A DNA stretch of 12,104 nt from Chloroflexota bacterium. Lineage in GTDB: Bacteria; Chloroflexota; Limnocylindria; Limnocylindrales; CSP1-4. Shown here one piece after another: positions 1 to 8,500 of the stretch. The notes under the pieces are model-generated. The model saw nothing but the letters and a program-made list of their open reading frames with translations, made no database searches and was not told the origin of the DNA. The position numbers were made by a program, and so were the translations under genes. Position 1 is the first letter of the stretch. The number at the start of each line of letters is the position of its first letter. The stretch covers positions 1-12,104 of the forward strand of contig JACDAH010000542.1 in the NCBI GenBank assembly GCA_013695505.1, read 5' to 3'.

Positions 1-553
1 GCCAGAACGTCTTGCGCGGCTTGACCCGGACCTTGGCGAACGTCGCCGCGCCCGGTTCGGCGACGACAGCCGGGGGGCGGATCTCGAACGTCAGCAGGCG
101 GTCCGCGTCGACGGCCCTGAGCGTCGCGTTCAACGCGACGTTGCCGCGGTTGTCCACGGCCACGTCATGGGTCGCCCCGGTGCTCCCGCGCGAGCTGCGC
201 GGGACGACCTCGGCCGAGACGTCCGTGAACGGCGCGACGACGACGACGCCCTCGTCGACGACCGATCCGGCGGGGTCCTCCTGCGAACCGGCCCGGAGCC
301 CGAACGGCATCGCCCCGGCCGCGACCCGCGCAGACCGCGGCGGCGAGAAGGTGATCGTCGCCGAGCCTTCCGCCCCGGGGAACAGCGACAGCGTCGGCGG
401 CTCGACCAGCGCCCAGCCGCGTGCATCGCCGAGGATCTCGATGCTGATCTGGTCGACGACCGTGCCCGAGTTCCTGACCCGCACGAGCGCGGTTGCCTGG
501 CCGCCCGGCGTCACGGGCACCGTGCGCGGCTCGATGTCGACGACAGCACCCAT
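1..553 (-). CDS. COG1470-like beta-sandwich repeat protein, C-terminus beyond window
   Basis: The minus-strand frame from the ATG at 553 stays open to base 1, giving 184 residues with the rest outside the window. The product opens MGAVVDIEPRTVPVTPGG and continues with runs such as LVRVRNSGTVVDQISIEI, WALVEPPTLSLFPGAEGSA and VDNRGNVALNATLRAVD. These are alternating beta strands ending in N-[ST]-G or N-R-G-N turns, typical of tandem Ig-like/NPCBM-associated domains grouped under COG1470 and often labelled 'hydrolytic protein' in actinomycetes without proof of enzyme activity. Two domains are visible, about residues 1-90 and 95-184. No signal peptide is seen at this start. The gene diverges from the LuxR-type regulator, with 166 bases between them. 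No good ribosome binding site precedes the ATG, so it may be read from a leaderless or very short leader transcript. The open frame on the other strand here is a shadow with low-complexity composition. The family call is from memory of similar proteins; the exact role is unknown. Confidence 0.8.
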   Translation of the reverse strand, partial: MGAVVDIEPRTVPVTPGGQATALVRVRNSGTVVDQISIEILGDARGWALVEPPTLSLFPGAEGSATITFSPPRSARVAAGAMPFGLRAGSQEDPAGSVVDEGVVVVAPFTDVSAEVVPRSSRGSTGATHDVAVDNRGNVALNATLRAVDADRLLTFEIRPPAVVAEPGAATFAKVRVKPRKTFW

Positions 554-562
554 TCGTTGGGC

Positions 563-568
563 AGGATA
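563..568 (-). promoter_or_regulatory. Candidate -10 box for the COG1470-like gene
   Basis: On the minus strand TATCCT lies nine bases before the ATG at 553 and fits the TANNNT -10 pattern of high-GC bacteria. A poor -35 candidate, TGGTGA, lies 17 bases further upstream. This spacing would put the transcript start at or next to the start codon, matching the absence of a ribosome binding site. It is an inference from pattern only. Confidence 0.25.
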
Positions 569-602
569 GACGGATGCGCGGGCCGTCACCAGACCGGAAC
601 GA

Positions 603-616
603 CGCCCTTTCGGGCG
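603..616. other. Small inverted repeat in the divergent 554-719 intergenic region
   Basis: CGCCC and GGGCG flank a TTTC loop, a 5-bp stem lying midway between the two divergent starts at 553 and 720. It could be an operator half-site pair or chance in GC-rich DNA. No convincing -35/-10 pair for the regulator gene was found in this region. Confidence 0.2.
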
Positions 617-708
617 GACCTCGCGGCTCGTTAAGTCCGTGTTCAGTCGCCGGATAGAGCCGTCCGGCAGTCTTGCGGGGCACCACTCTGGCGTCCGTCA
701 CTCGTCCC

Positions 709-714
709 GGAGGT
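709..714 (+). promoter_or_regulatory. Ribosome binding site deciding the GTG start of the LuxR-type regulator
   Basis: GGAGGT, a near-perfect anti-16S match, lies five bases before the GTG at 720. The same frame is open further upstream to 639, but those 27 extra codons have no comparable site and read as low-complexity sequence, so the GTG at 720 is chosen. Confidence 0.75.
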
Positions 715-719
715 CTCCC

Positions 720-1361
720 GTGTACGCGACCGAAGCTGGCTCCCGGCTTCTCGTCTCCGTCGTCGCGGCGGATCCACTGTCGCGGGCCGGGGCGATCTCC
801 CAGCTCCGGGCGGTGGCCGACGTGGTCCTGTCCGACGCCGAAGACCTGCCGCCGGGCGGGGTCGCCCTGGTGGTCGCGGACGATGTGGACCCGGAGACAG
901 TCCAGACCATCCGTGGTCTCCGCCGCCGGGGCGTCGACCGGATCACCCTGCTGGTCGGGCGGCTCGATGACAAAGGCCTGCTCGCGGCGGTCGAAGCCGG
1001 CGTCGCCGGCGTGATCCGGCGGAGCGACGTGTCACCCCACACCCTGGTCTCGGCAATCCGGTCGGTGGCCTCCGGCGACGGGCTCCTCCCGCCGGACCTG
1101 CTCGGCCGGTTGCTCGACCAGGTGGGACAGCTCCAGCGCGAGGTCCTCGCCCCGCGCGGCCTGACGTTCTTCGGGCTGACCGAGCGCGAGATCGGGGTCC
1201 TCCGCCTGCTCGCGGACGGCCACGATACGGCCGAGGTGGGGCGACAGCTGTTCTACTCCGAGCGGACGGTCAAGAACATCGTCCACGATCTGACGAGCCG
1301 CCTCGAGCTGCGCAACCGGACCCACGCCGTGGCGTACGCGATCCGGCAGGGCCTGATCTGA
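720..1361 (+). CDS. LuxR/NarL-type response regulator with atypical receiver domain
   Basis: Predicted DNA-binding transcription regulator of 213 residues. Residues about 10-125 form a receiver-like fold (LLVSVVAADPLSRAG at the front, ITLLVG as a core strand, then GVAGVIRRSD). Residues 150-213 are a clear LuxR/GerE helix-turn-helix: LTEREIGVLRLLADGHDTAE followed by SERTVKNIVHDLTSRL and the family ending THAVAYAIRQGLI. The receiver lacks the usual acidic pair near the N-terminus (only D18 is present in AADP), and the conserved Lys of the last strand is replaced by Arg (R100-R101). D54 or D55 in VVADDVD could still be a phosphoacceptor. No histidine kinase gene is in the window, so it may work without phosphorylation. 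It diverges from the COG1470-like gene and converges with the lipoprotein gene. LuxR-type regulators are common beside actinobacterial eCIS clusters, so control of this locus is a reasonable inference, not shown. Confidence 0.9.
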   Translation: MYATEAGSRLLVSVVAADPLSRAGAISQLRAVADVVLSDAEDLPPGGVALVVADDVDPETVQTIRGLRRRGVDRITLLVGRLDDKGLLAAVEAGVAGVIRRSDVSPHTLVSAIRSVASGDGLLPPDLLGRLLDQVGQLQREVLAPRGLTFFGLTEREIGVLRLLADGHDTAEVGRQLFYSERTVKNIVHDLTSRLELRNRTHAVAYAIRQGLI

Positions 1362-1379
1362 CCGATCACATTCGATCGG
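1362..1379 (+). other. Inverted repeat directly after the regulator stop codon
   Basis: CCGATC and GATCGG are perfect complements around a 6-base loop, starting at the first base after the TGA. There is no T-run behind it, so it may be a weak terminator, a 3' stabiliser or an operator-like palindrome. Confidence 0.3.
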
Positions 1380-1440
1380 AAGGTCGACGATGCGGCCGCG
1401 AAGCGGGCAGATCGGGACGGCCGGCCTCGACCGGGGCGGC

Positions 1441-1460
1441 CTCCTCTCCTCAGAGGGGAG
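1441..1460. terminator. Candidate hairpin terminator between convergent genes
   Basis: CTCCTCTC (1441-1448) pairs with GAGGGGAG (1453-1460) around the loop CTCA, giving eight pairs with one G-T. It sits ten bases beyond the lipoprotein stop and 79 bases beyond the regulator stop, where a bidirectional terminator is expected. There is no T-tract, as is common for high-GC bacteria, so termination strength is unknown. Confidence 0.45.
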
Positions 1461-1469
1461 CGGACCTGC

Positions 1470-2129
1470 TCAGGGCGCGACGAAGCCCTTGAGGGCGGCC
1501 ACGTACTGGTCCTCGGTCGGCGTGTTCAGGAAACGCGTGTCGCTTTCCTTGAAAGCTGCGATCATCGGGCACTCGGCGTCCGATGCTTCGAGCGTCTTGG
1601 GCTTGCCCACCGGCTGCCCGGTCGCTGCCGCGTACACGGTCATTTCGTAGGCCGTGTCGGTCAGCTCGAGGGTGGTCGTGGTGCCTCCGCCGGAGGGCGT
1701 GAAGTCGCACATGGTGCCGTTCGGCACGGCCTTCGTCCGGCGCGAGCATGCGATGAGCTGGAGAGCGGCAAACTCGCTGCTGTCCGCGTAGTTCGCGTCC
1801 TGGGTGATCGCCCACCCGGCCGGGAGCGTCACGCTGGCCTCGATCAGGCTCGGGGGCTCGCCATAGTCGTAGAACAGGGCCACGGGATGGATGCCCGGCG
1901 TGGCGTCGTACGCCGCCGTGCCACCGAAGCCGACCTGTGTCTCGCAGACGCGATCGAGGTCGCCCACGAAGGCCGGGAGCCCGGCCGCTGCGGTCTCGCC
2001 GGACGGCGCCGCGCTTCCCACGGAGGTCGCGGTGGACGTTGCGCTCGCAGCACCAGGGTTGCTGCCACCGCAGCCGGCCAGGACGAGGGTGACGAGGCAG
2101 AGTACGGCCAGGACGCCGGTAGCTCGCAC
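1470..2129 (-). CDS. Secreted lipoprotein of unknown function, four Cys in mature part
   Basis: A 219-residue protein starting at GTG 2129 with a classic lipoprotein signal: short basic start (MRATG), hydrophobic core (VLAVLCLVTLVLAGC) and lipobox LAGC with the lipidated Cys at residue 20. A Ser/Thr/Ala/Gly tether follows (about 21-50), then a globular domain to the end. The mature domain has four more cysteines at 62, 128, 141 and 187, enough for two disulfides, consistent with an extracytoplasmic position. A ribosome binding site (GGGAG, 2138-2142) lies eight bases upstream of the GTG. I do not recognise the family and assign no function. It is a single-gene unit, separated by 161 bases from the end of the eCIS operon and converging on the regulator gene, so its link to the injection system is position only. 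A longer open frame through this region in another register is rejected because it lacks the signal peptide. Confidence 0.85.
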   Translation of the reverse strand: MRATGVLAVLCLVTLVLAGCGGSNPGAASATSTATSVGSAAPSGETAAAGLPAFVGDLDRVCETQVGFGGTAAYDATPGIHPVALFYDYGEPPSLIEASVTLPAGWAITQDANYADSSEFAALQLIACSRRTKAVPNGTMCDFTPSGGGTTTTLELTDTAYEMTVYAAATGQPVGKPKTLEASDAECPMIAAFKESDTRFLNTPTEDQYVAALKGFVAP

Positions 2130-2137
2130 AGCAGTAC

Positions 2138-2142
2138 TCCCT
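2138..2142 (-). promoter_or_regulatory. Ribosome binding site of the lipoprotein gene
   Basis: GGGAG, within GAAGGGAG on the minus strand, lies eight bases before the GTG at 2129 and supports that start, which also gives a properly sized signal peptide. A possible -10 hexamer TATCAT lies further upstream on the minus strand (2207-2212), without a clear -35. Confidence 0.6.
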
Positions 2143-2154
2143 TCGGGTGTCCGC

Positions 2155-2277
2155 CATCTCCACCTCGGGGCGGAGGCCGTGAGGATCTTGCTCGTCGGCC
2201 GGTTCGATGATAGGGGCCGGCTCGCCGCGGTGGAGGCCGACGTCGTCGGTGTCGTGCGCCGCAGCGACGCGGCGCCC
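2155..2277 (+). pseudogene. Relic of a second LuxR-type regulator (receiver-domain fragment)
   Basis: In the plus frame 2188-2277 the DNA encodes LLVGRFDDRGRLAAVEADVV followed by GVVRRSDAAP. The intact regulator encodes LLVGRLDDKGLLAAVEAGVA and GVIRRSDVSP at 948-1037. That is 22 identical residues of 30, with mostly conservative changes, in the same register. Weaker similarity may reach back to about 2155. The fragment has no N-terminal half, no helix-turn-helix and no stop of its own. Past 2277 the frame simply runs antisense into the 92-residue gene. It is therefore a truncated, decaying copy lying between two genes of the other strand. It looks like a leftover of a duplication or recombination that brought the lipoprotein gene or the effector module next to the regulator. 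Confidence 0.75.
2256..2275. terminator. GC-rich hairpin downstream of the eCIS operon
   Basis: GCGCCGC (2256-2262) and GCGGCGC (2269-2275) form a perfect 7-bp stem with a 6-base loop. On the minus strand it begins 15 bases after the stop codon of the 92-residue gene, the last gene of the operon. No T-run follows. It lies inside the regulator relic, and the matching part of the intact regulator does not form the same stem. A terminator or RNA 3' end structure is possible. Confidence 0.35.
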
Positions 2278-2290
2278 AGCCGGGCCCGAT

Positions 2291-2569
2291 CTAGCCCTCC
2301 TCGTTCTCCTCGACCACCTGGGCCCAGTAGCGAGAGCCGTTGTATGCCTGCACGAGCGCGGCGAGGAATTGGTCACCGTCGGACAGGTGCAGTTGGCGAC
2401 CGTGTCCGTCGGGAATGCCTTCGGCGAGAAGCGATCGCATCCCATCGGCTCGCTCCGGCGCGAGGAGGTCGAACTCCGCCGGCTGGCCCGGCTCGCGGAC
2501 ATACACCCGCAACAGCCGTTGAACCGCGCCGTCTTCCGGCCTCCGCCGACGAAGCTCCACGACCTTCAC
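2291..2569 (-). CDS. Small protein coupled to the giant effector gene, unknown function
   Basis: A 92-residue protein starting at GTG 2569, overlapping the stop of the effector gene by four bases (GTGA), which implies coupled translation and a shared job. The sequence is charged and soluble with no signal peptide or membrane segment: a basic front (MKVVELRRRRPEDGAVQRLL), a predicted beta segment (LLRVYVREPGQPAEFDLLAP), then QFLAALVQAYNGSRYWAQVV and an acidic tail EENEEG. I recognise no family. By position behind a predicted toxin with a kinase-like C-terminus, it could be an immunity protein, a chaperone for loading, or a cofactor. None of these is shown by the sequence. Its length, codon use and overlap support a real gene. 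Confidence 0.75.
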   Translation of the reverse strand: MKVVELRRRRPEDGAVQRLLRVYVREPGQPAEFDLLAPERADGMRSLLAEGIPDGHGRQLHLSDGDQFLAALVQAYNGSRYWAQVVEENEEG

Positions 2570-5500
2570 TTCGGCGCTCCCTCCTTCTCGATCATGTCCT
2601 GGATCATGACGTCAAGGCGGTGGATCACGCCTGGGATCGCCTCATCGCCGACCAAAGGCCGGATCTTCTCGATGAATGCGTCCCGGTTCGCCCTCAACTC
2701 GTGCAACTTCGCCGCCAGCTTCGCGGGGTAGAACTCCGGCAGGCCTCGCGTCCAACCCTCGATGTCGGCGCGCTCCTTCGTGCTGGTGAACGAGAGAGCG
2801 TGGTCGATCGGCGTCAGCTTGAGGGATCCATCCGGCAGGAACTCATACAGGTAATTACCGAAGTTGCGCGCCCGATCCAGATTGTTGATGAGGTAGTCAA
2901 GAGCGTCGAGGCTGGTGATCGCCTGCCTGAACTGCTCGGACTCGACGAGCCGCTGGAACGCTGGCTTGTTCTCGTCGAACAGGTCCTGGAGGCTCTTCTT
3001 GGCGTGCCATTCCACGAGCACGACCTTCTCCTGGACGCCTCCCCGCGTGATCGTCGCGACCCTGACGTCTGGCGAATCGATCCCCAGAGCCTCCGTGGAG
3101 ATCTTGGCGGCCAGCTCCCGAGGTCCCTGTTCACCTTCCCTGACGCCACGCTCCGCTGCCCGCTCGACATATTGCTCGCCGGAGAGCGGCTTCGCGAGCC
3201 ACAGCTTGCCGTTCTCCGTCGTGTCGGTGACCAGATAGGACTCCGAAACGCCTACGTCCGGCTCGTCCCCGGTCGCCACGTAGCGTCCGACTTCTTCCGC
3301 TGGGAAGGCAACGGTCGGGCGCGAATCCGGCGGGTTCGGTTCGGCCGCGAGGTCGTGGCCCCTGTCGATCTGTCGTTTCTCCAACGGAACGAACAGGTCA
3401 ATCGCAGGCTTCGCCGCGCGGGGAAGAGCCGTCGGAACTTCCGAGCCAGGCAACGAAGGCGCGGGCGTCGTCGTGTGACCCGCGATTGGACCAGCCGAAC
3501 CTTCAGACTCTCCGGTGCGCGCGACCTCGGGCAGTGTCGCGGCGCCTTGTGCGACCGGCTTCGGGGCGACTTCGGCAGGTGCGGGCGCGGCCTCGGGCAG
3601 CGTCGCGGCGCCGGCGTCGACGGCTCGCACAGGGGACTCGGACGCCGGTGGAGCGGCCGGCTCGGCCACGTTTGCCCGAGGTTCGGCCGTCGGTGATGGC
3701 GCGTCAGCCCGGGCCGCCGGGGGCGTCGCGGACTTGGACGGGAACGCTTGCTCCTGAAGCTTTGGCAGGTATTTGCGGGTCACGTCGAGGAACATCTCGT
3801 AGCTCTGGCTCACGAACTCCGCCAGCCGCTGTTGCTCGTCGCCGCTGATCCGCTCGCGTGGCCCCATGCCAGAGCCCTCCGGGACGTCTGTGTAGCGAAC
3901 ACCGGCTTTGCTTGCCTTCCCGGTCAGGTCGCCGGTTGTCGGCTCCGCCGGGCGATCCGTTGCCGTCGCCTTGCGATCGGCGCGATATCCGAGCTCCGAC
4001 CAGTTCTTCAGGTACGTGACCTGTGGATCGTGGAAACCCGCATCCTCCAGGAGCTGAGCCGTGCGATGCATCGCTTCCTCGACGACCTGAACCGTCCGGT
4101 TCATGTACTTGAGCAGTTCATAGCGGTGAACTGCCGCCGGCAGCCCACCCTTCGTGGCGGCGACGAGGTGCGTGATCATGGCCAGCTGCTCGCGGACCGC
4201 GCCGTAGTACTCGGTGGGATCGGTGAGCTTGTACGGGGAATCGGGCCGATCGAGGACGAACTTCTTGGCGGCCGCGGGGTCGATGTACGCGTCAGCCTCC
4301 ATGGCATTCGCGAGCATCTGCTCGAGCGTGACGGCCTTGGCTGCGACTTCGCGAGCGGCCTCGGCCTTGAGACGCCCGGGCTCGTCGCCGGCATTCGTGG
4401 CCCGTGCCACCTCATCGGTTGCGTGCTTGAGCTTGACGCTCGCAGCATCTGCCGCCAGCAGCGCCCGATTCCGCTGAGCGATTCGATCGGCAGGGCGAAG
4501 CGCCGCGAGGCGCTTGACCTCGCCGACATCCACACCGGCTGGCAACGCATCAAGGAATGCCGCTCGCTTGTCCAGAGGCATGTCGCGGAGCTCGCGTCCC
4601 GATCGCAAGGTCTCGGCGCGGAGCGCGATGTCACGTCGCAACTCGGGTGACATGCGAACCGACTCCAGGGCGACCAGACGAGACGCGTCGACCATGAATC
4701 CGACCCGGTAGTGATCTCGCCAATCAGGCCCGTAGCGATCCCTCATGAAGCGCTCGGCGTCGATCAGCTTTTGCCCACCGTCCGCACCACTGAAGTTCAC
4801 ATCGACATCACTGATGGGCTCGACGCTCGCGCTACCGACGGGCTCGCCGGCGAAGTGCCTCAGCACCTCGATGACGTTTGTTCGATGGGCCAGTAGCTGG
4901 TCCATGATCGCCTCGCGCGCGGCAGGCGGGACGTCGGCCGCAAAGCCCGTGCCTTCCTGCAAGTGGCTCATGGTCTCCACCCAGTCGCCCCCGGCTGCGA
5001 GCGTCCGAAGCTCCTTCTGGTCGCCATGAACGAGCTTTCCCAACCGCGCGGGATCTTCGATGAGTCGCCCGGCGCGCGGCTGAGCCCTGGTCTCATCCGG
5101 TGGCTGATGACCGGGACGCACTGCGGTCCGATCGCCAACAGGTCGCTCAGGCCCTGGCTTGGGGCGGGCGCGCGTCGGGTCCGGCGCATCCGGCAGCCGC
5201 ATGCTCGGGCGCGGCGCCTGCCGGGGTTGGTCGGTGGACGGTGTGGTGCCCGCCAACGGTGCGGGGTGGTCACCGGCCGGCTTCTCGAGCTCCCGGCCGA
5301 CGGCCATGGGTTGAACGTCGGCGGGGGTTGGTCGCCGTTCAGGTGCAACCTGTCCGGTGTCGGGCGTCGCCGTTGTCGTGCCCGACGGTTGCTCGTCGAC
5401 GCCCGTCCGGGGCAGGTCCGGCTCGCCGCCAGGGATGGGAATCCGGGCATCTCCGGAAGGGTCAGACGGCTTGGCGTCCTCGCGGGCACGCGCATGCTGC

Positions 5501-8500
5501 TCGCCGAGGTGCTGCACCAGCTTGTCGCGCACGCCGCGACCAAGGATCAGGGCGATCGCGGCCTTCTTCTCGGGTGCGCCCAGAGACTGATCGCTGATGA
5601 CCTGATCGAGGTCGTGGAAGATCGTCGCGGGCATGAGGATCTCGTTCGCAACGTGACCACCTTTCGCCGTGAGATCGAGGATGTAGCCAGCCTTGGTCTT
5701 GGTCATCTTCTCGGCCAGGGTGCCGGCGCCCTCGAGAAACGGCGTCAGCAGTCCGACGAGATCGGCGAGCGTCTCGAAGTCAGCGTCCAGGCGATCATTG
5801 GCGGCGCGGTCGTAGAGGCGCATGCCGGACTGGACGGCGCCGGCGAGCGACGCAAACTTGGCAAGGGCCGCGCCCTCGGCGAACGGTGCGATGAGACCGG
5901 CGATCTCGATGAGGTTGTCCAGCCTGTGCTTCCATCGTTCCACGCGGCCGGGCTTCATCGGCATCGTGGCCGGGACATCCGGCTTGCCGCCGGCCGCTGG
6001 AATCGCGGGCAGATCGATCGCGATCGTCCCGCGGCCGTAAGCGGCCTTATCGGCAAACTCGGCAAATGCCTTGCGGATCGCCTCGGAGTGACCCGCGGGA
6101 CCCTCAGAGCTCGAGGACCCTTCGTACTTCTCCTGTGTGGAGTGACTCGAGATGTCCATCAGAGTCCAGCGCGGGTTGCCCTCGGCCAGTCCCATCGGGT
6201 TGGTCGACCGCCCGAGAAGCATCTCCATCTTGACAATCGCGCCGTTCTCCTCGGACGCGAACGTGACGCGGGGCCGGACCTCGCTCCCGGACAGGAGCTG
6301 TTTGCCCCACTCCTGCGCGGTATGGACCTGCTTGTGCTTCTCGGCTTTGGCCTTGTTCAGGTCCGCCAGCCGGTTCTCCCACTCATACGACGCGTACAGG
6401 CCCTGGGCTTCGATCTCATGCGCGGCGACAAGCGCCTTGCCCGACAGTCCGGTGAGCCGATCCATGCCGAGTTGGTGGTTCCAGAGCATCCTCGCCAGAG
6501 CCGCGATCTGGTCATCCATGCCCGCTTCTTCGGCCGTCAGCTTCTGGGTCGTGCTCCGCGCCGCCGCCGTCTCCCTCAGCGAGAGGTGATGGCTCAGATC
6601 GTCGATCTTGGCCTTCGCTCCCGGGTCGTCGGGCTCGTCGGATAGCTTCTTCTGAGCTGCCGCGAGATCGCGCTTCAGGGTCGCGATCTCACGCTTCTCG
6701 GAGAGATTGACCTCCGTCGCGCGCTCGTCCACGTCGAGGACACGAACCGGGAAGACCCCGATGCTCGTGGCTCGTCGTTCACCGTGAGGCCCGATGCCCT
6801 CCGGATTCGCGAGGCAACGGACGACGTACTCGCCCGCCTTTCCAAACTTGATGGGCCGCCTGTTCTGGGGCTGCATCATCTTCGTGATGACGCTGCTGAT
6901 GGTGGCCTTGGCGATGTCCCACCCAGCGCTCACGCCCTTCAGGGCGGTGGAGAAGCCGTCGGCTCGCGTCGCCCAGTTTTGCCCAGGCCCGAGCGGCGAT
7001 CTCTCACCCGGAGCGTTCTCGTCCGCTTCGATGTCCTCGGCCGCGAGCTCTGTTGCTCGACCGGCGTCCTGAGGGATGCTCGTCAGCGGACCGACGGTCG
7101 CGACGTTGTCCTTGTTCTTGGCCGCTTCGCGGGCGCCGGCACGGGCGCCCTTGGCTTCCGCCCGATCGAACTTGAAGCTGCTGACATCGATCACCTCCCA
7201 GTGGAACGAATACTGCTGGGATCGGGCATAGACCTGGTTCACGATCCCGAAGCTGATCGCGTCCCAGTCGAGCATCATGTCGAAGTCGTGCTTCGCGCCG
7301 GAGACGGTTGTCGCCCAACCCAGCGGCGAGATCTCGGCACCCGATCCGCCCTGCATCTCGAGCTTCGATGGGTACGCCATGGACGTCGCGCCCAGGTGGG
7401 TGGCCTCGGCGAGGTCTTCCGGGTTCGGGAGGGCGCCGCCGGCGCCGCCCACGATCTCCGTCGAAACCGCGCCGTCGGCGAGCCGCTTGCCAGTCGAGAC
7501 CTGTCGCGCGGCGGCCTCTTCGATCCGTAGCGCCAGGTCGCGGTCGTCCTCACCTTCCCGGAGCGGGACTGCTTCCGCGGATCCGTCCTTCCAGACGTTG
7601 ACCACGGGCCCGCGCTTGCCGGTCCAGAGCGCGATCTTGTCCGGGTGCGCTCGGTCGTGGCGATCGACCCTGCCTTTGCCCCGGCCGGATGAGTTCGCCG
7701 ACGCCCCGCCACCCGTTCCCGAAGGTCCAGTCCCGTGGCCTGCAAAGTCCTTCCCGCCGCCACCGGCGCCCTCGCCTCGGCGCCCGGCGCCGATCGCTTC
7801 GTCGGCGTCAGTGCCTGTTTCAAGAGGACCTGCGTCCCGCTCGAACTGGCGCTTGACCCGATCGACCTGGGGAGACGCCCAGGGATACGTGGCGGCGGGG
7901 GCTGGAACGTCCTCGGGCAGTGCGAGGGTGGGCGGTTCCGCGGGGTCCTTGCCCTTGCCCTTGAAACCGGGCTGCGGGCCACCATCCTCGGATGCCAGTG
8001 ATGCCGGCGCGCTGATGACGACGAGAAGCTCGCCCGTCGCCGCCCCCGGTGGCATCTTGATGTCGGCCTCGATCGGCTTGAGGTTGAAGCCGAGGACCTT
8101 GTCGTTGTCCTGGTCGTCATCAACACTCGCGACGAAGCGAACGAACACCTGGAAGGCGCGACCAGATCGCGGCTCGACGACCAGTACGGCCGCCTGATCG
8201 GGATCGGCTTTGACCTCTCCGTGGTCGCCCGTGTAGGTCCCGGCCACGCGGGCGCGATACTTCGGATCTGGAAGGTCGTCGGGATGTGCGGGATCGAGCG
8301 GGGTGGACAGGTTGGTCTCGACGTCGGCAAGGCCGCCGCCCGCGGAGAAGTGGTAGATGGCATCTCGGGCGATCAGCAGGCCGCCGGAAACGCTCGCGTC
8401 CGTCACGTTCTCGGCGCCACTTGAATACCAGCTGAACCGGTCATGCTCTTTACGCATCCGATCGCTGTACTGGTCGATCGCCCGATCCACCTGCCGGAAT

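Noticed and set aside
12..569. Plus-strand open frame at the left edge
   Set aside because: Its translation is a Thr/Ser/Arg-rich shadow. The minus strand gives a beta-sandwich protein with recognisable repeated motifs.
165..701. Minus-strand open frame in another register over the COG1470-like gene
   Set aside because: It ends in low-complexity Arg/Gly runs and crosses the divergent spacer and the regulator start region, with no homology seen.
639..719. Upstream extension of the regulator frame
   Set aside because: There is no ribosome binding site near 639, while GGAGGT stands five bases before the GTG at 720 and receiver similarity begins after it.
1891..3696. Long plus-strand open frame (601 codons) antisense to the lipoprotein and effector genes
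   Set aside because: It lies opposite well-supported genes, has Arg/Pro-rich composition typical of GC-rich shadow frames, and has no start signal. Only its 2155-2277 part carries real similarity, which is reported as a regulator relic.
4963..6645. Plus-strand open frame of 560 codons
   Set aside because: It is antisense to the middle of the effector, lacks any recognisable domain and is explained by third-position GC bias of the true gene.
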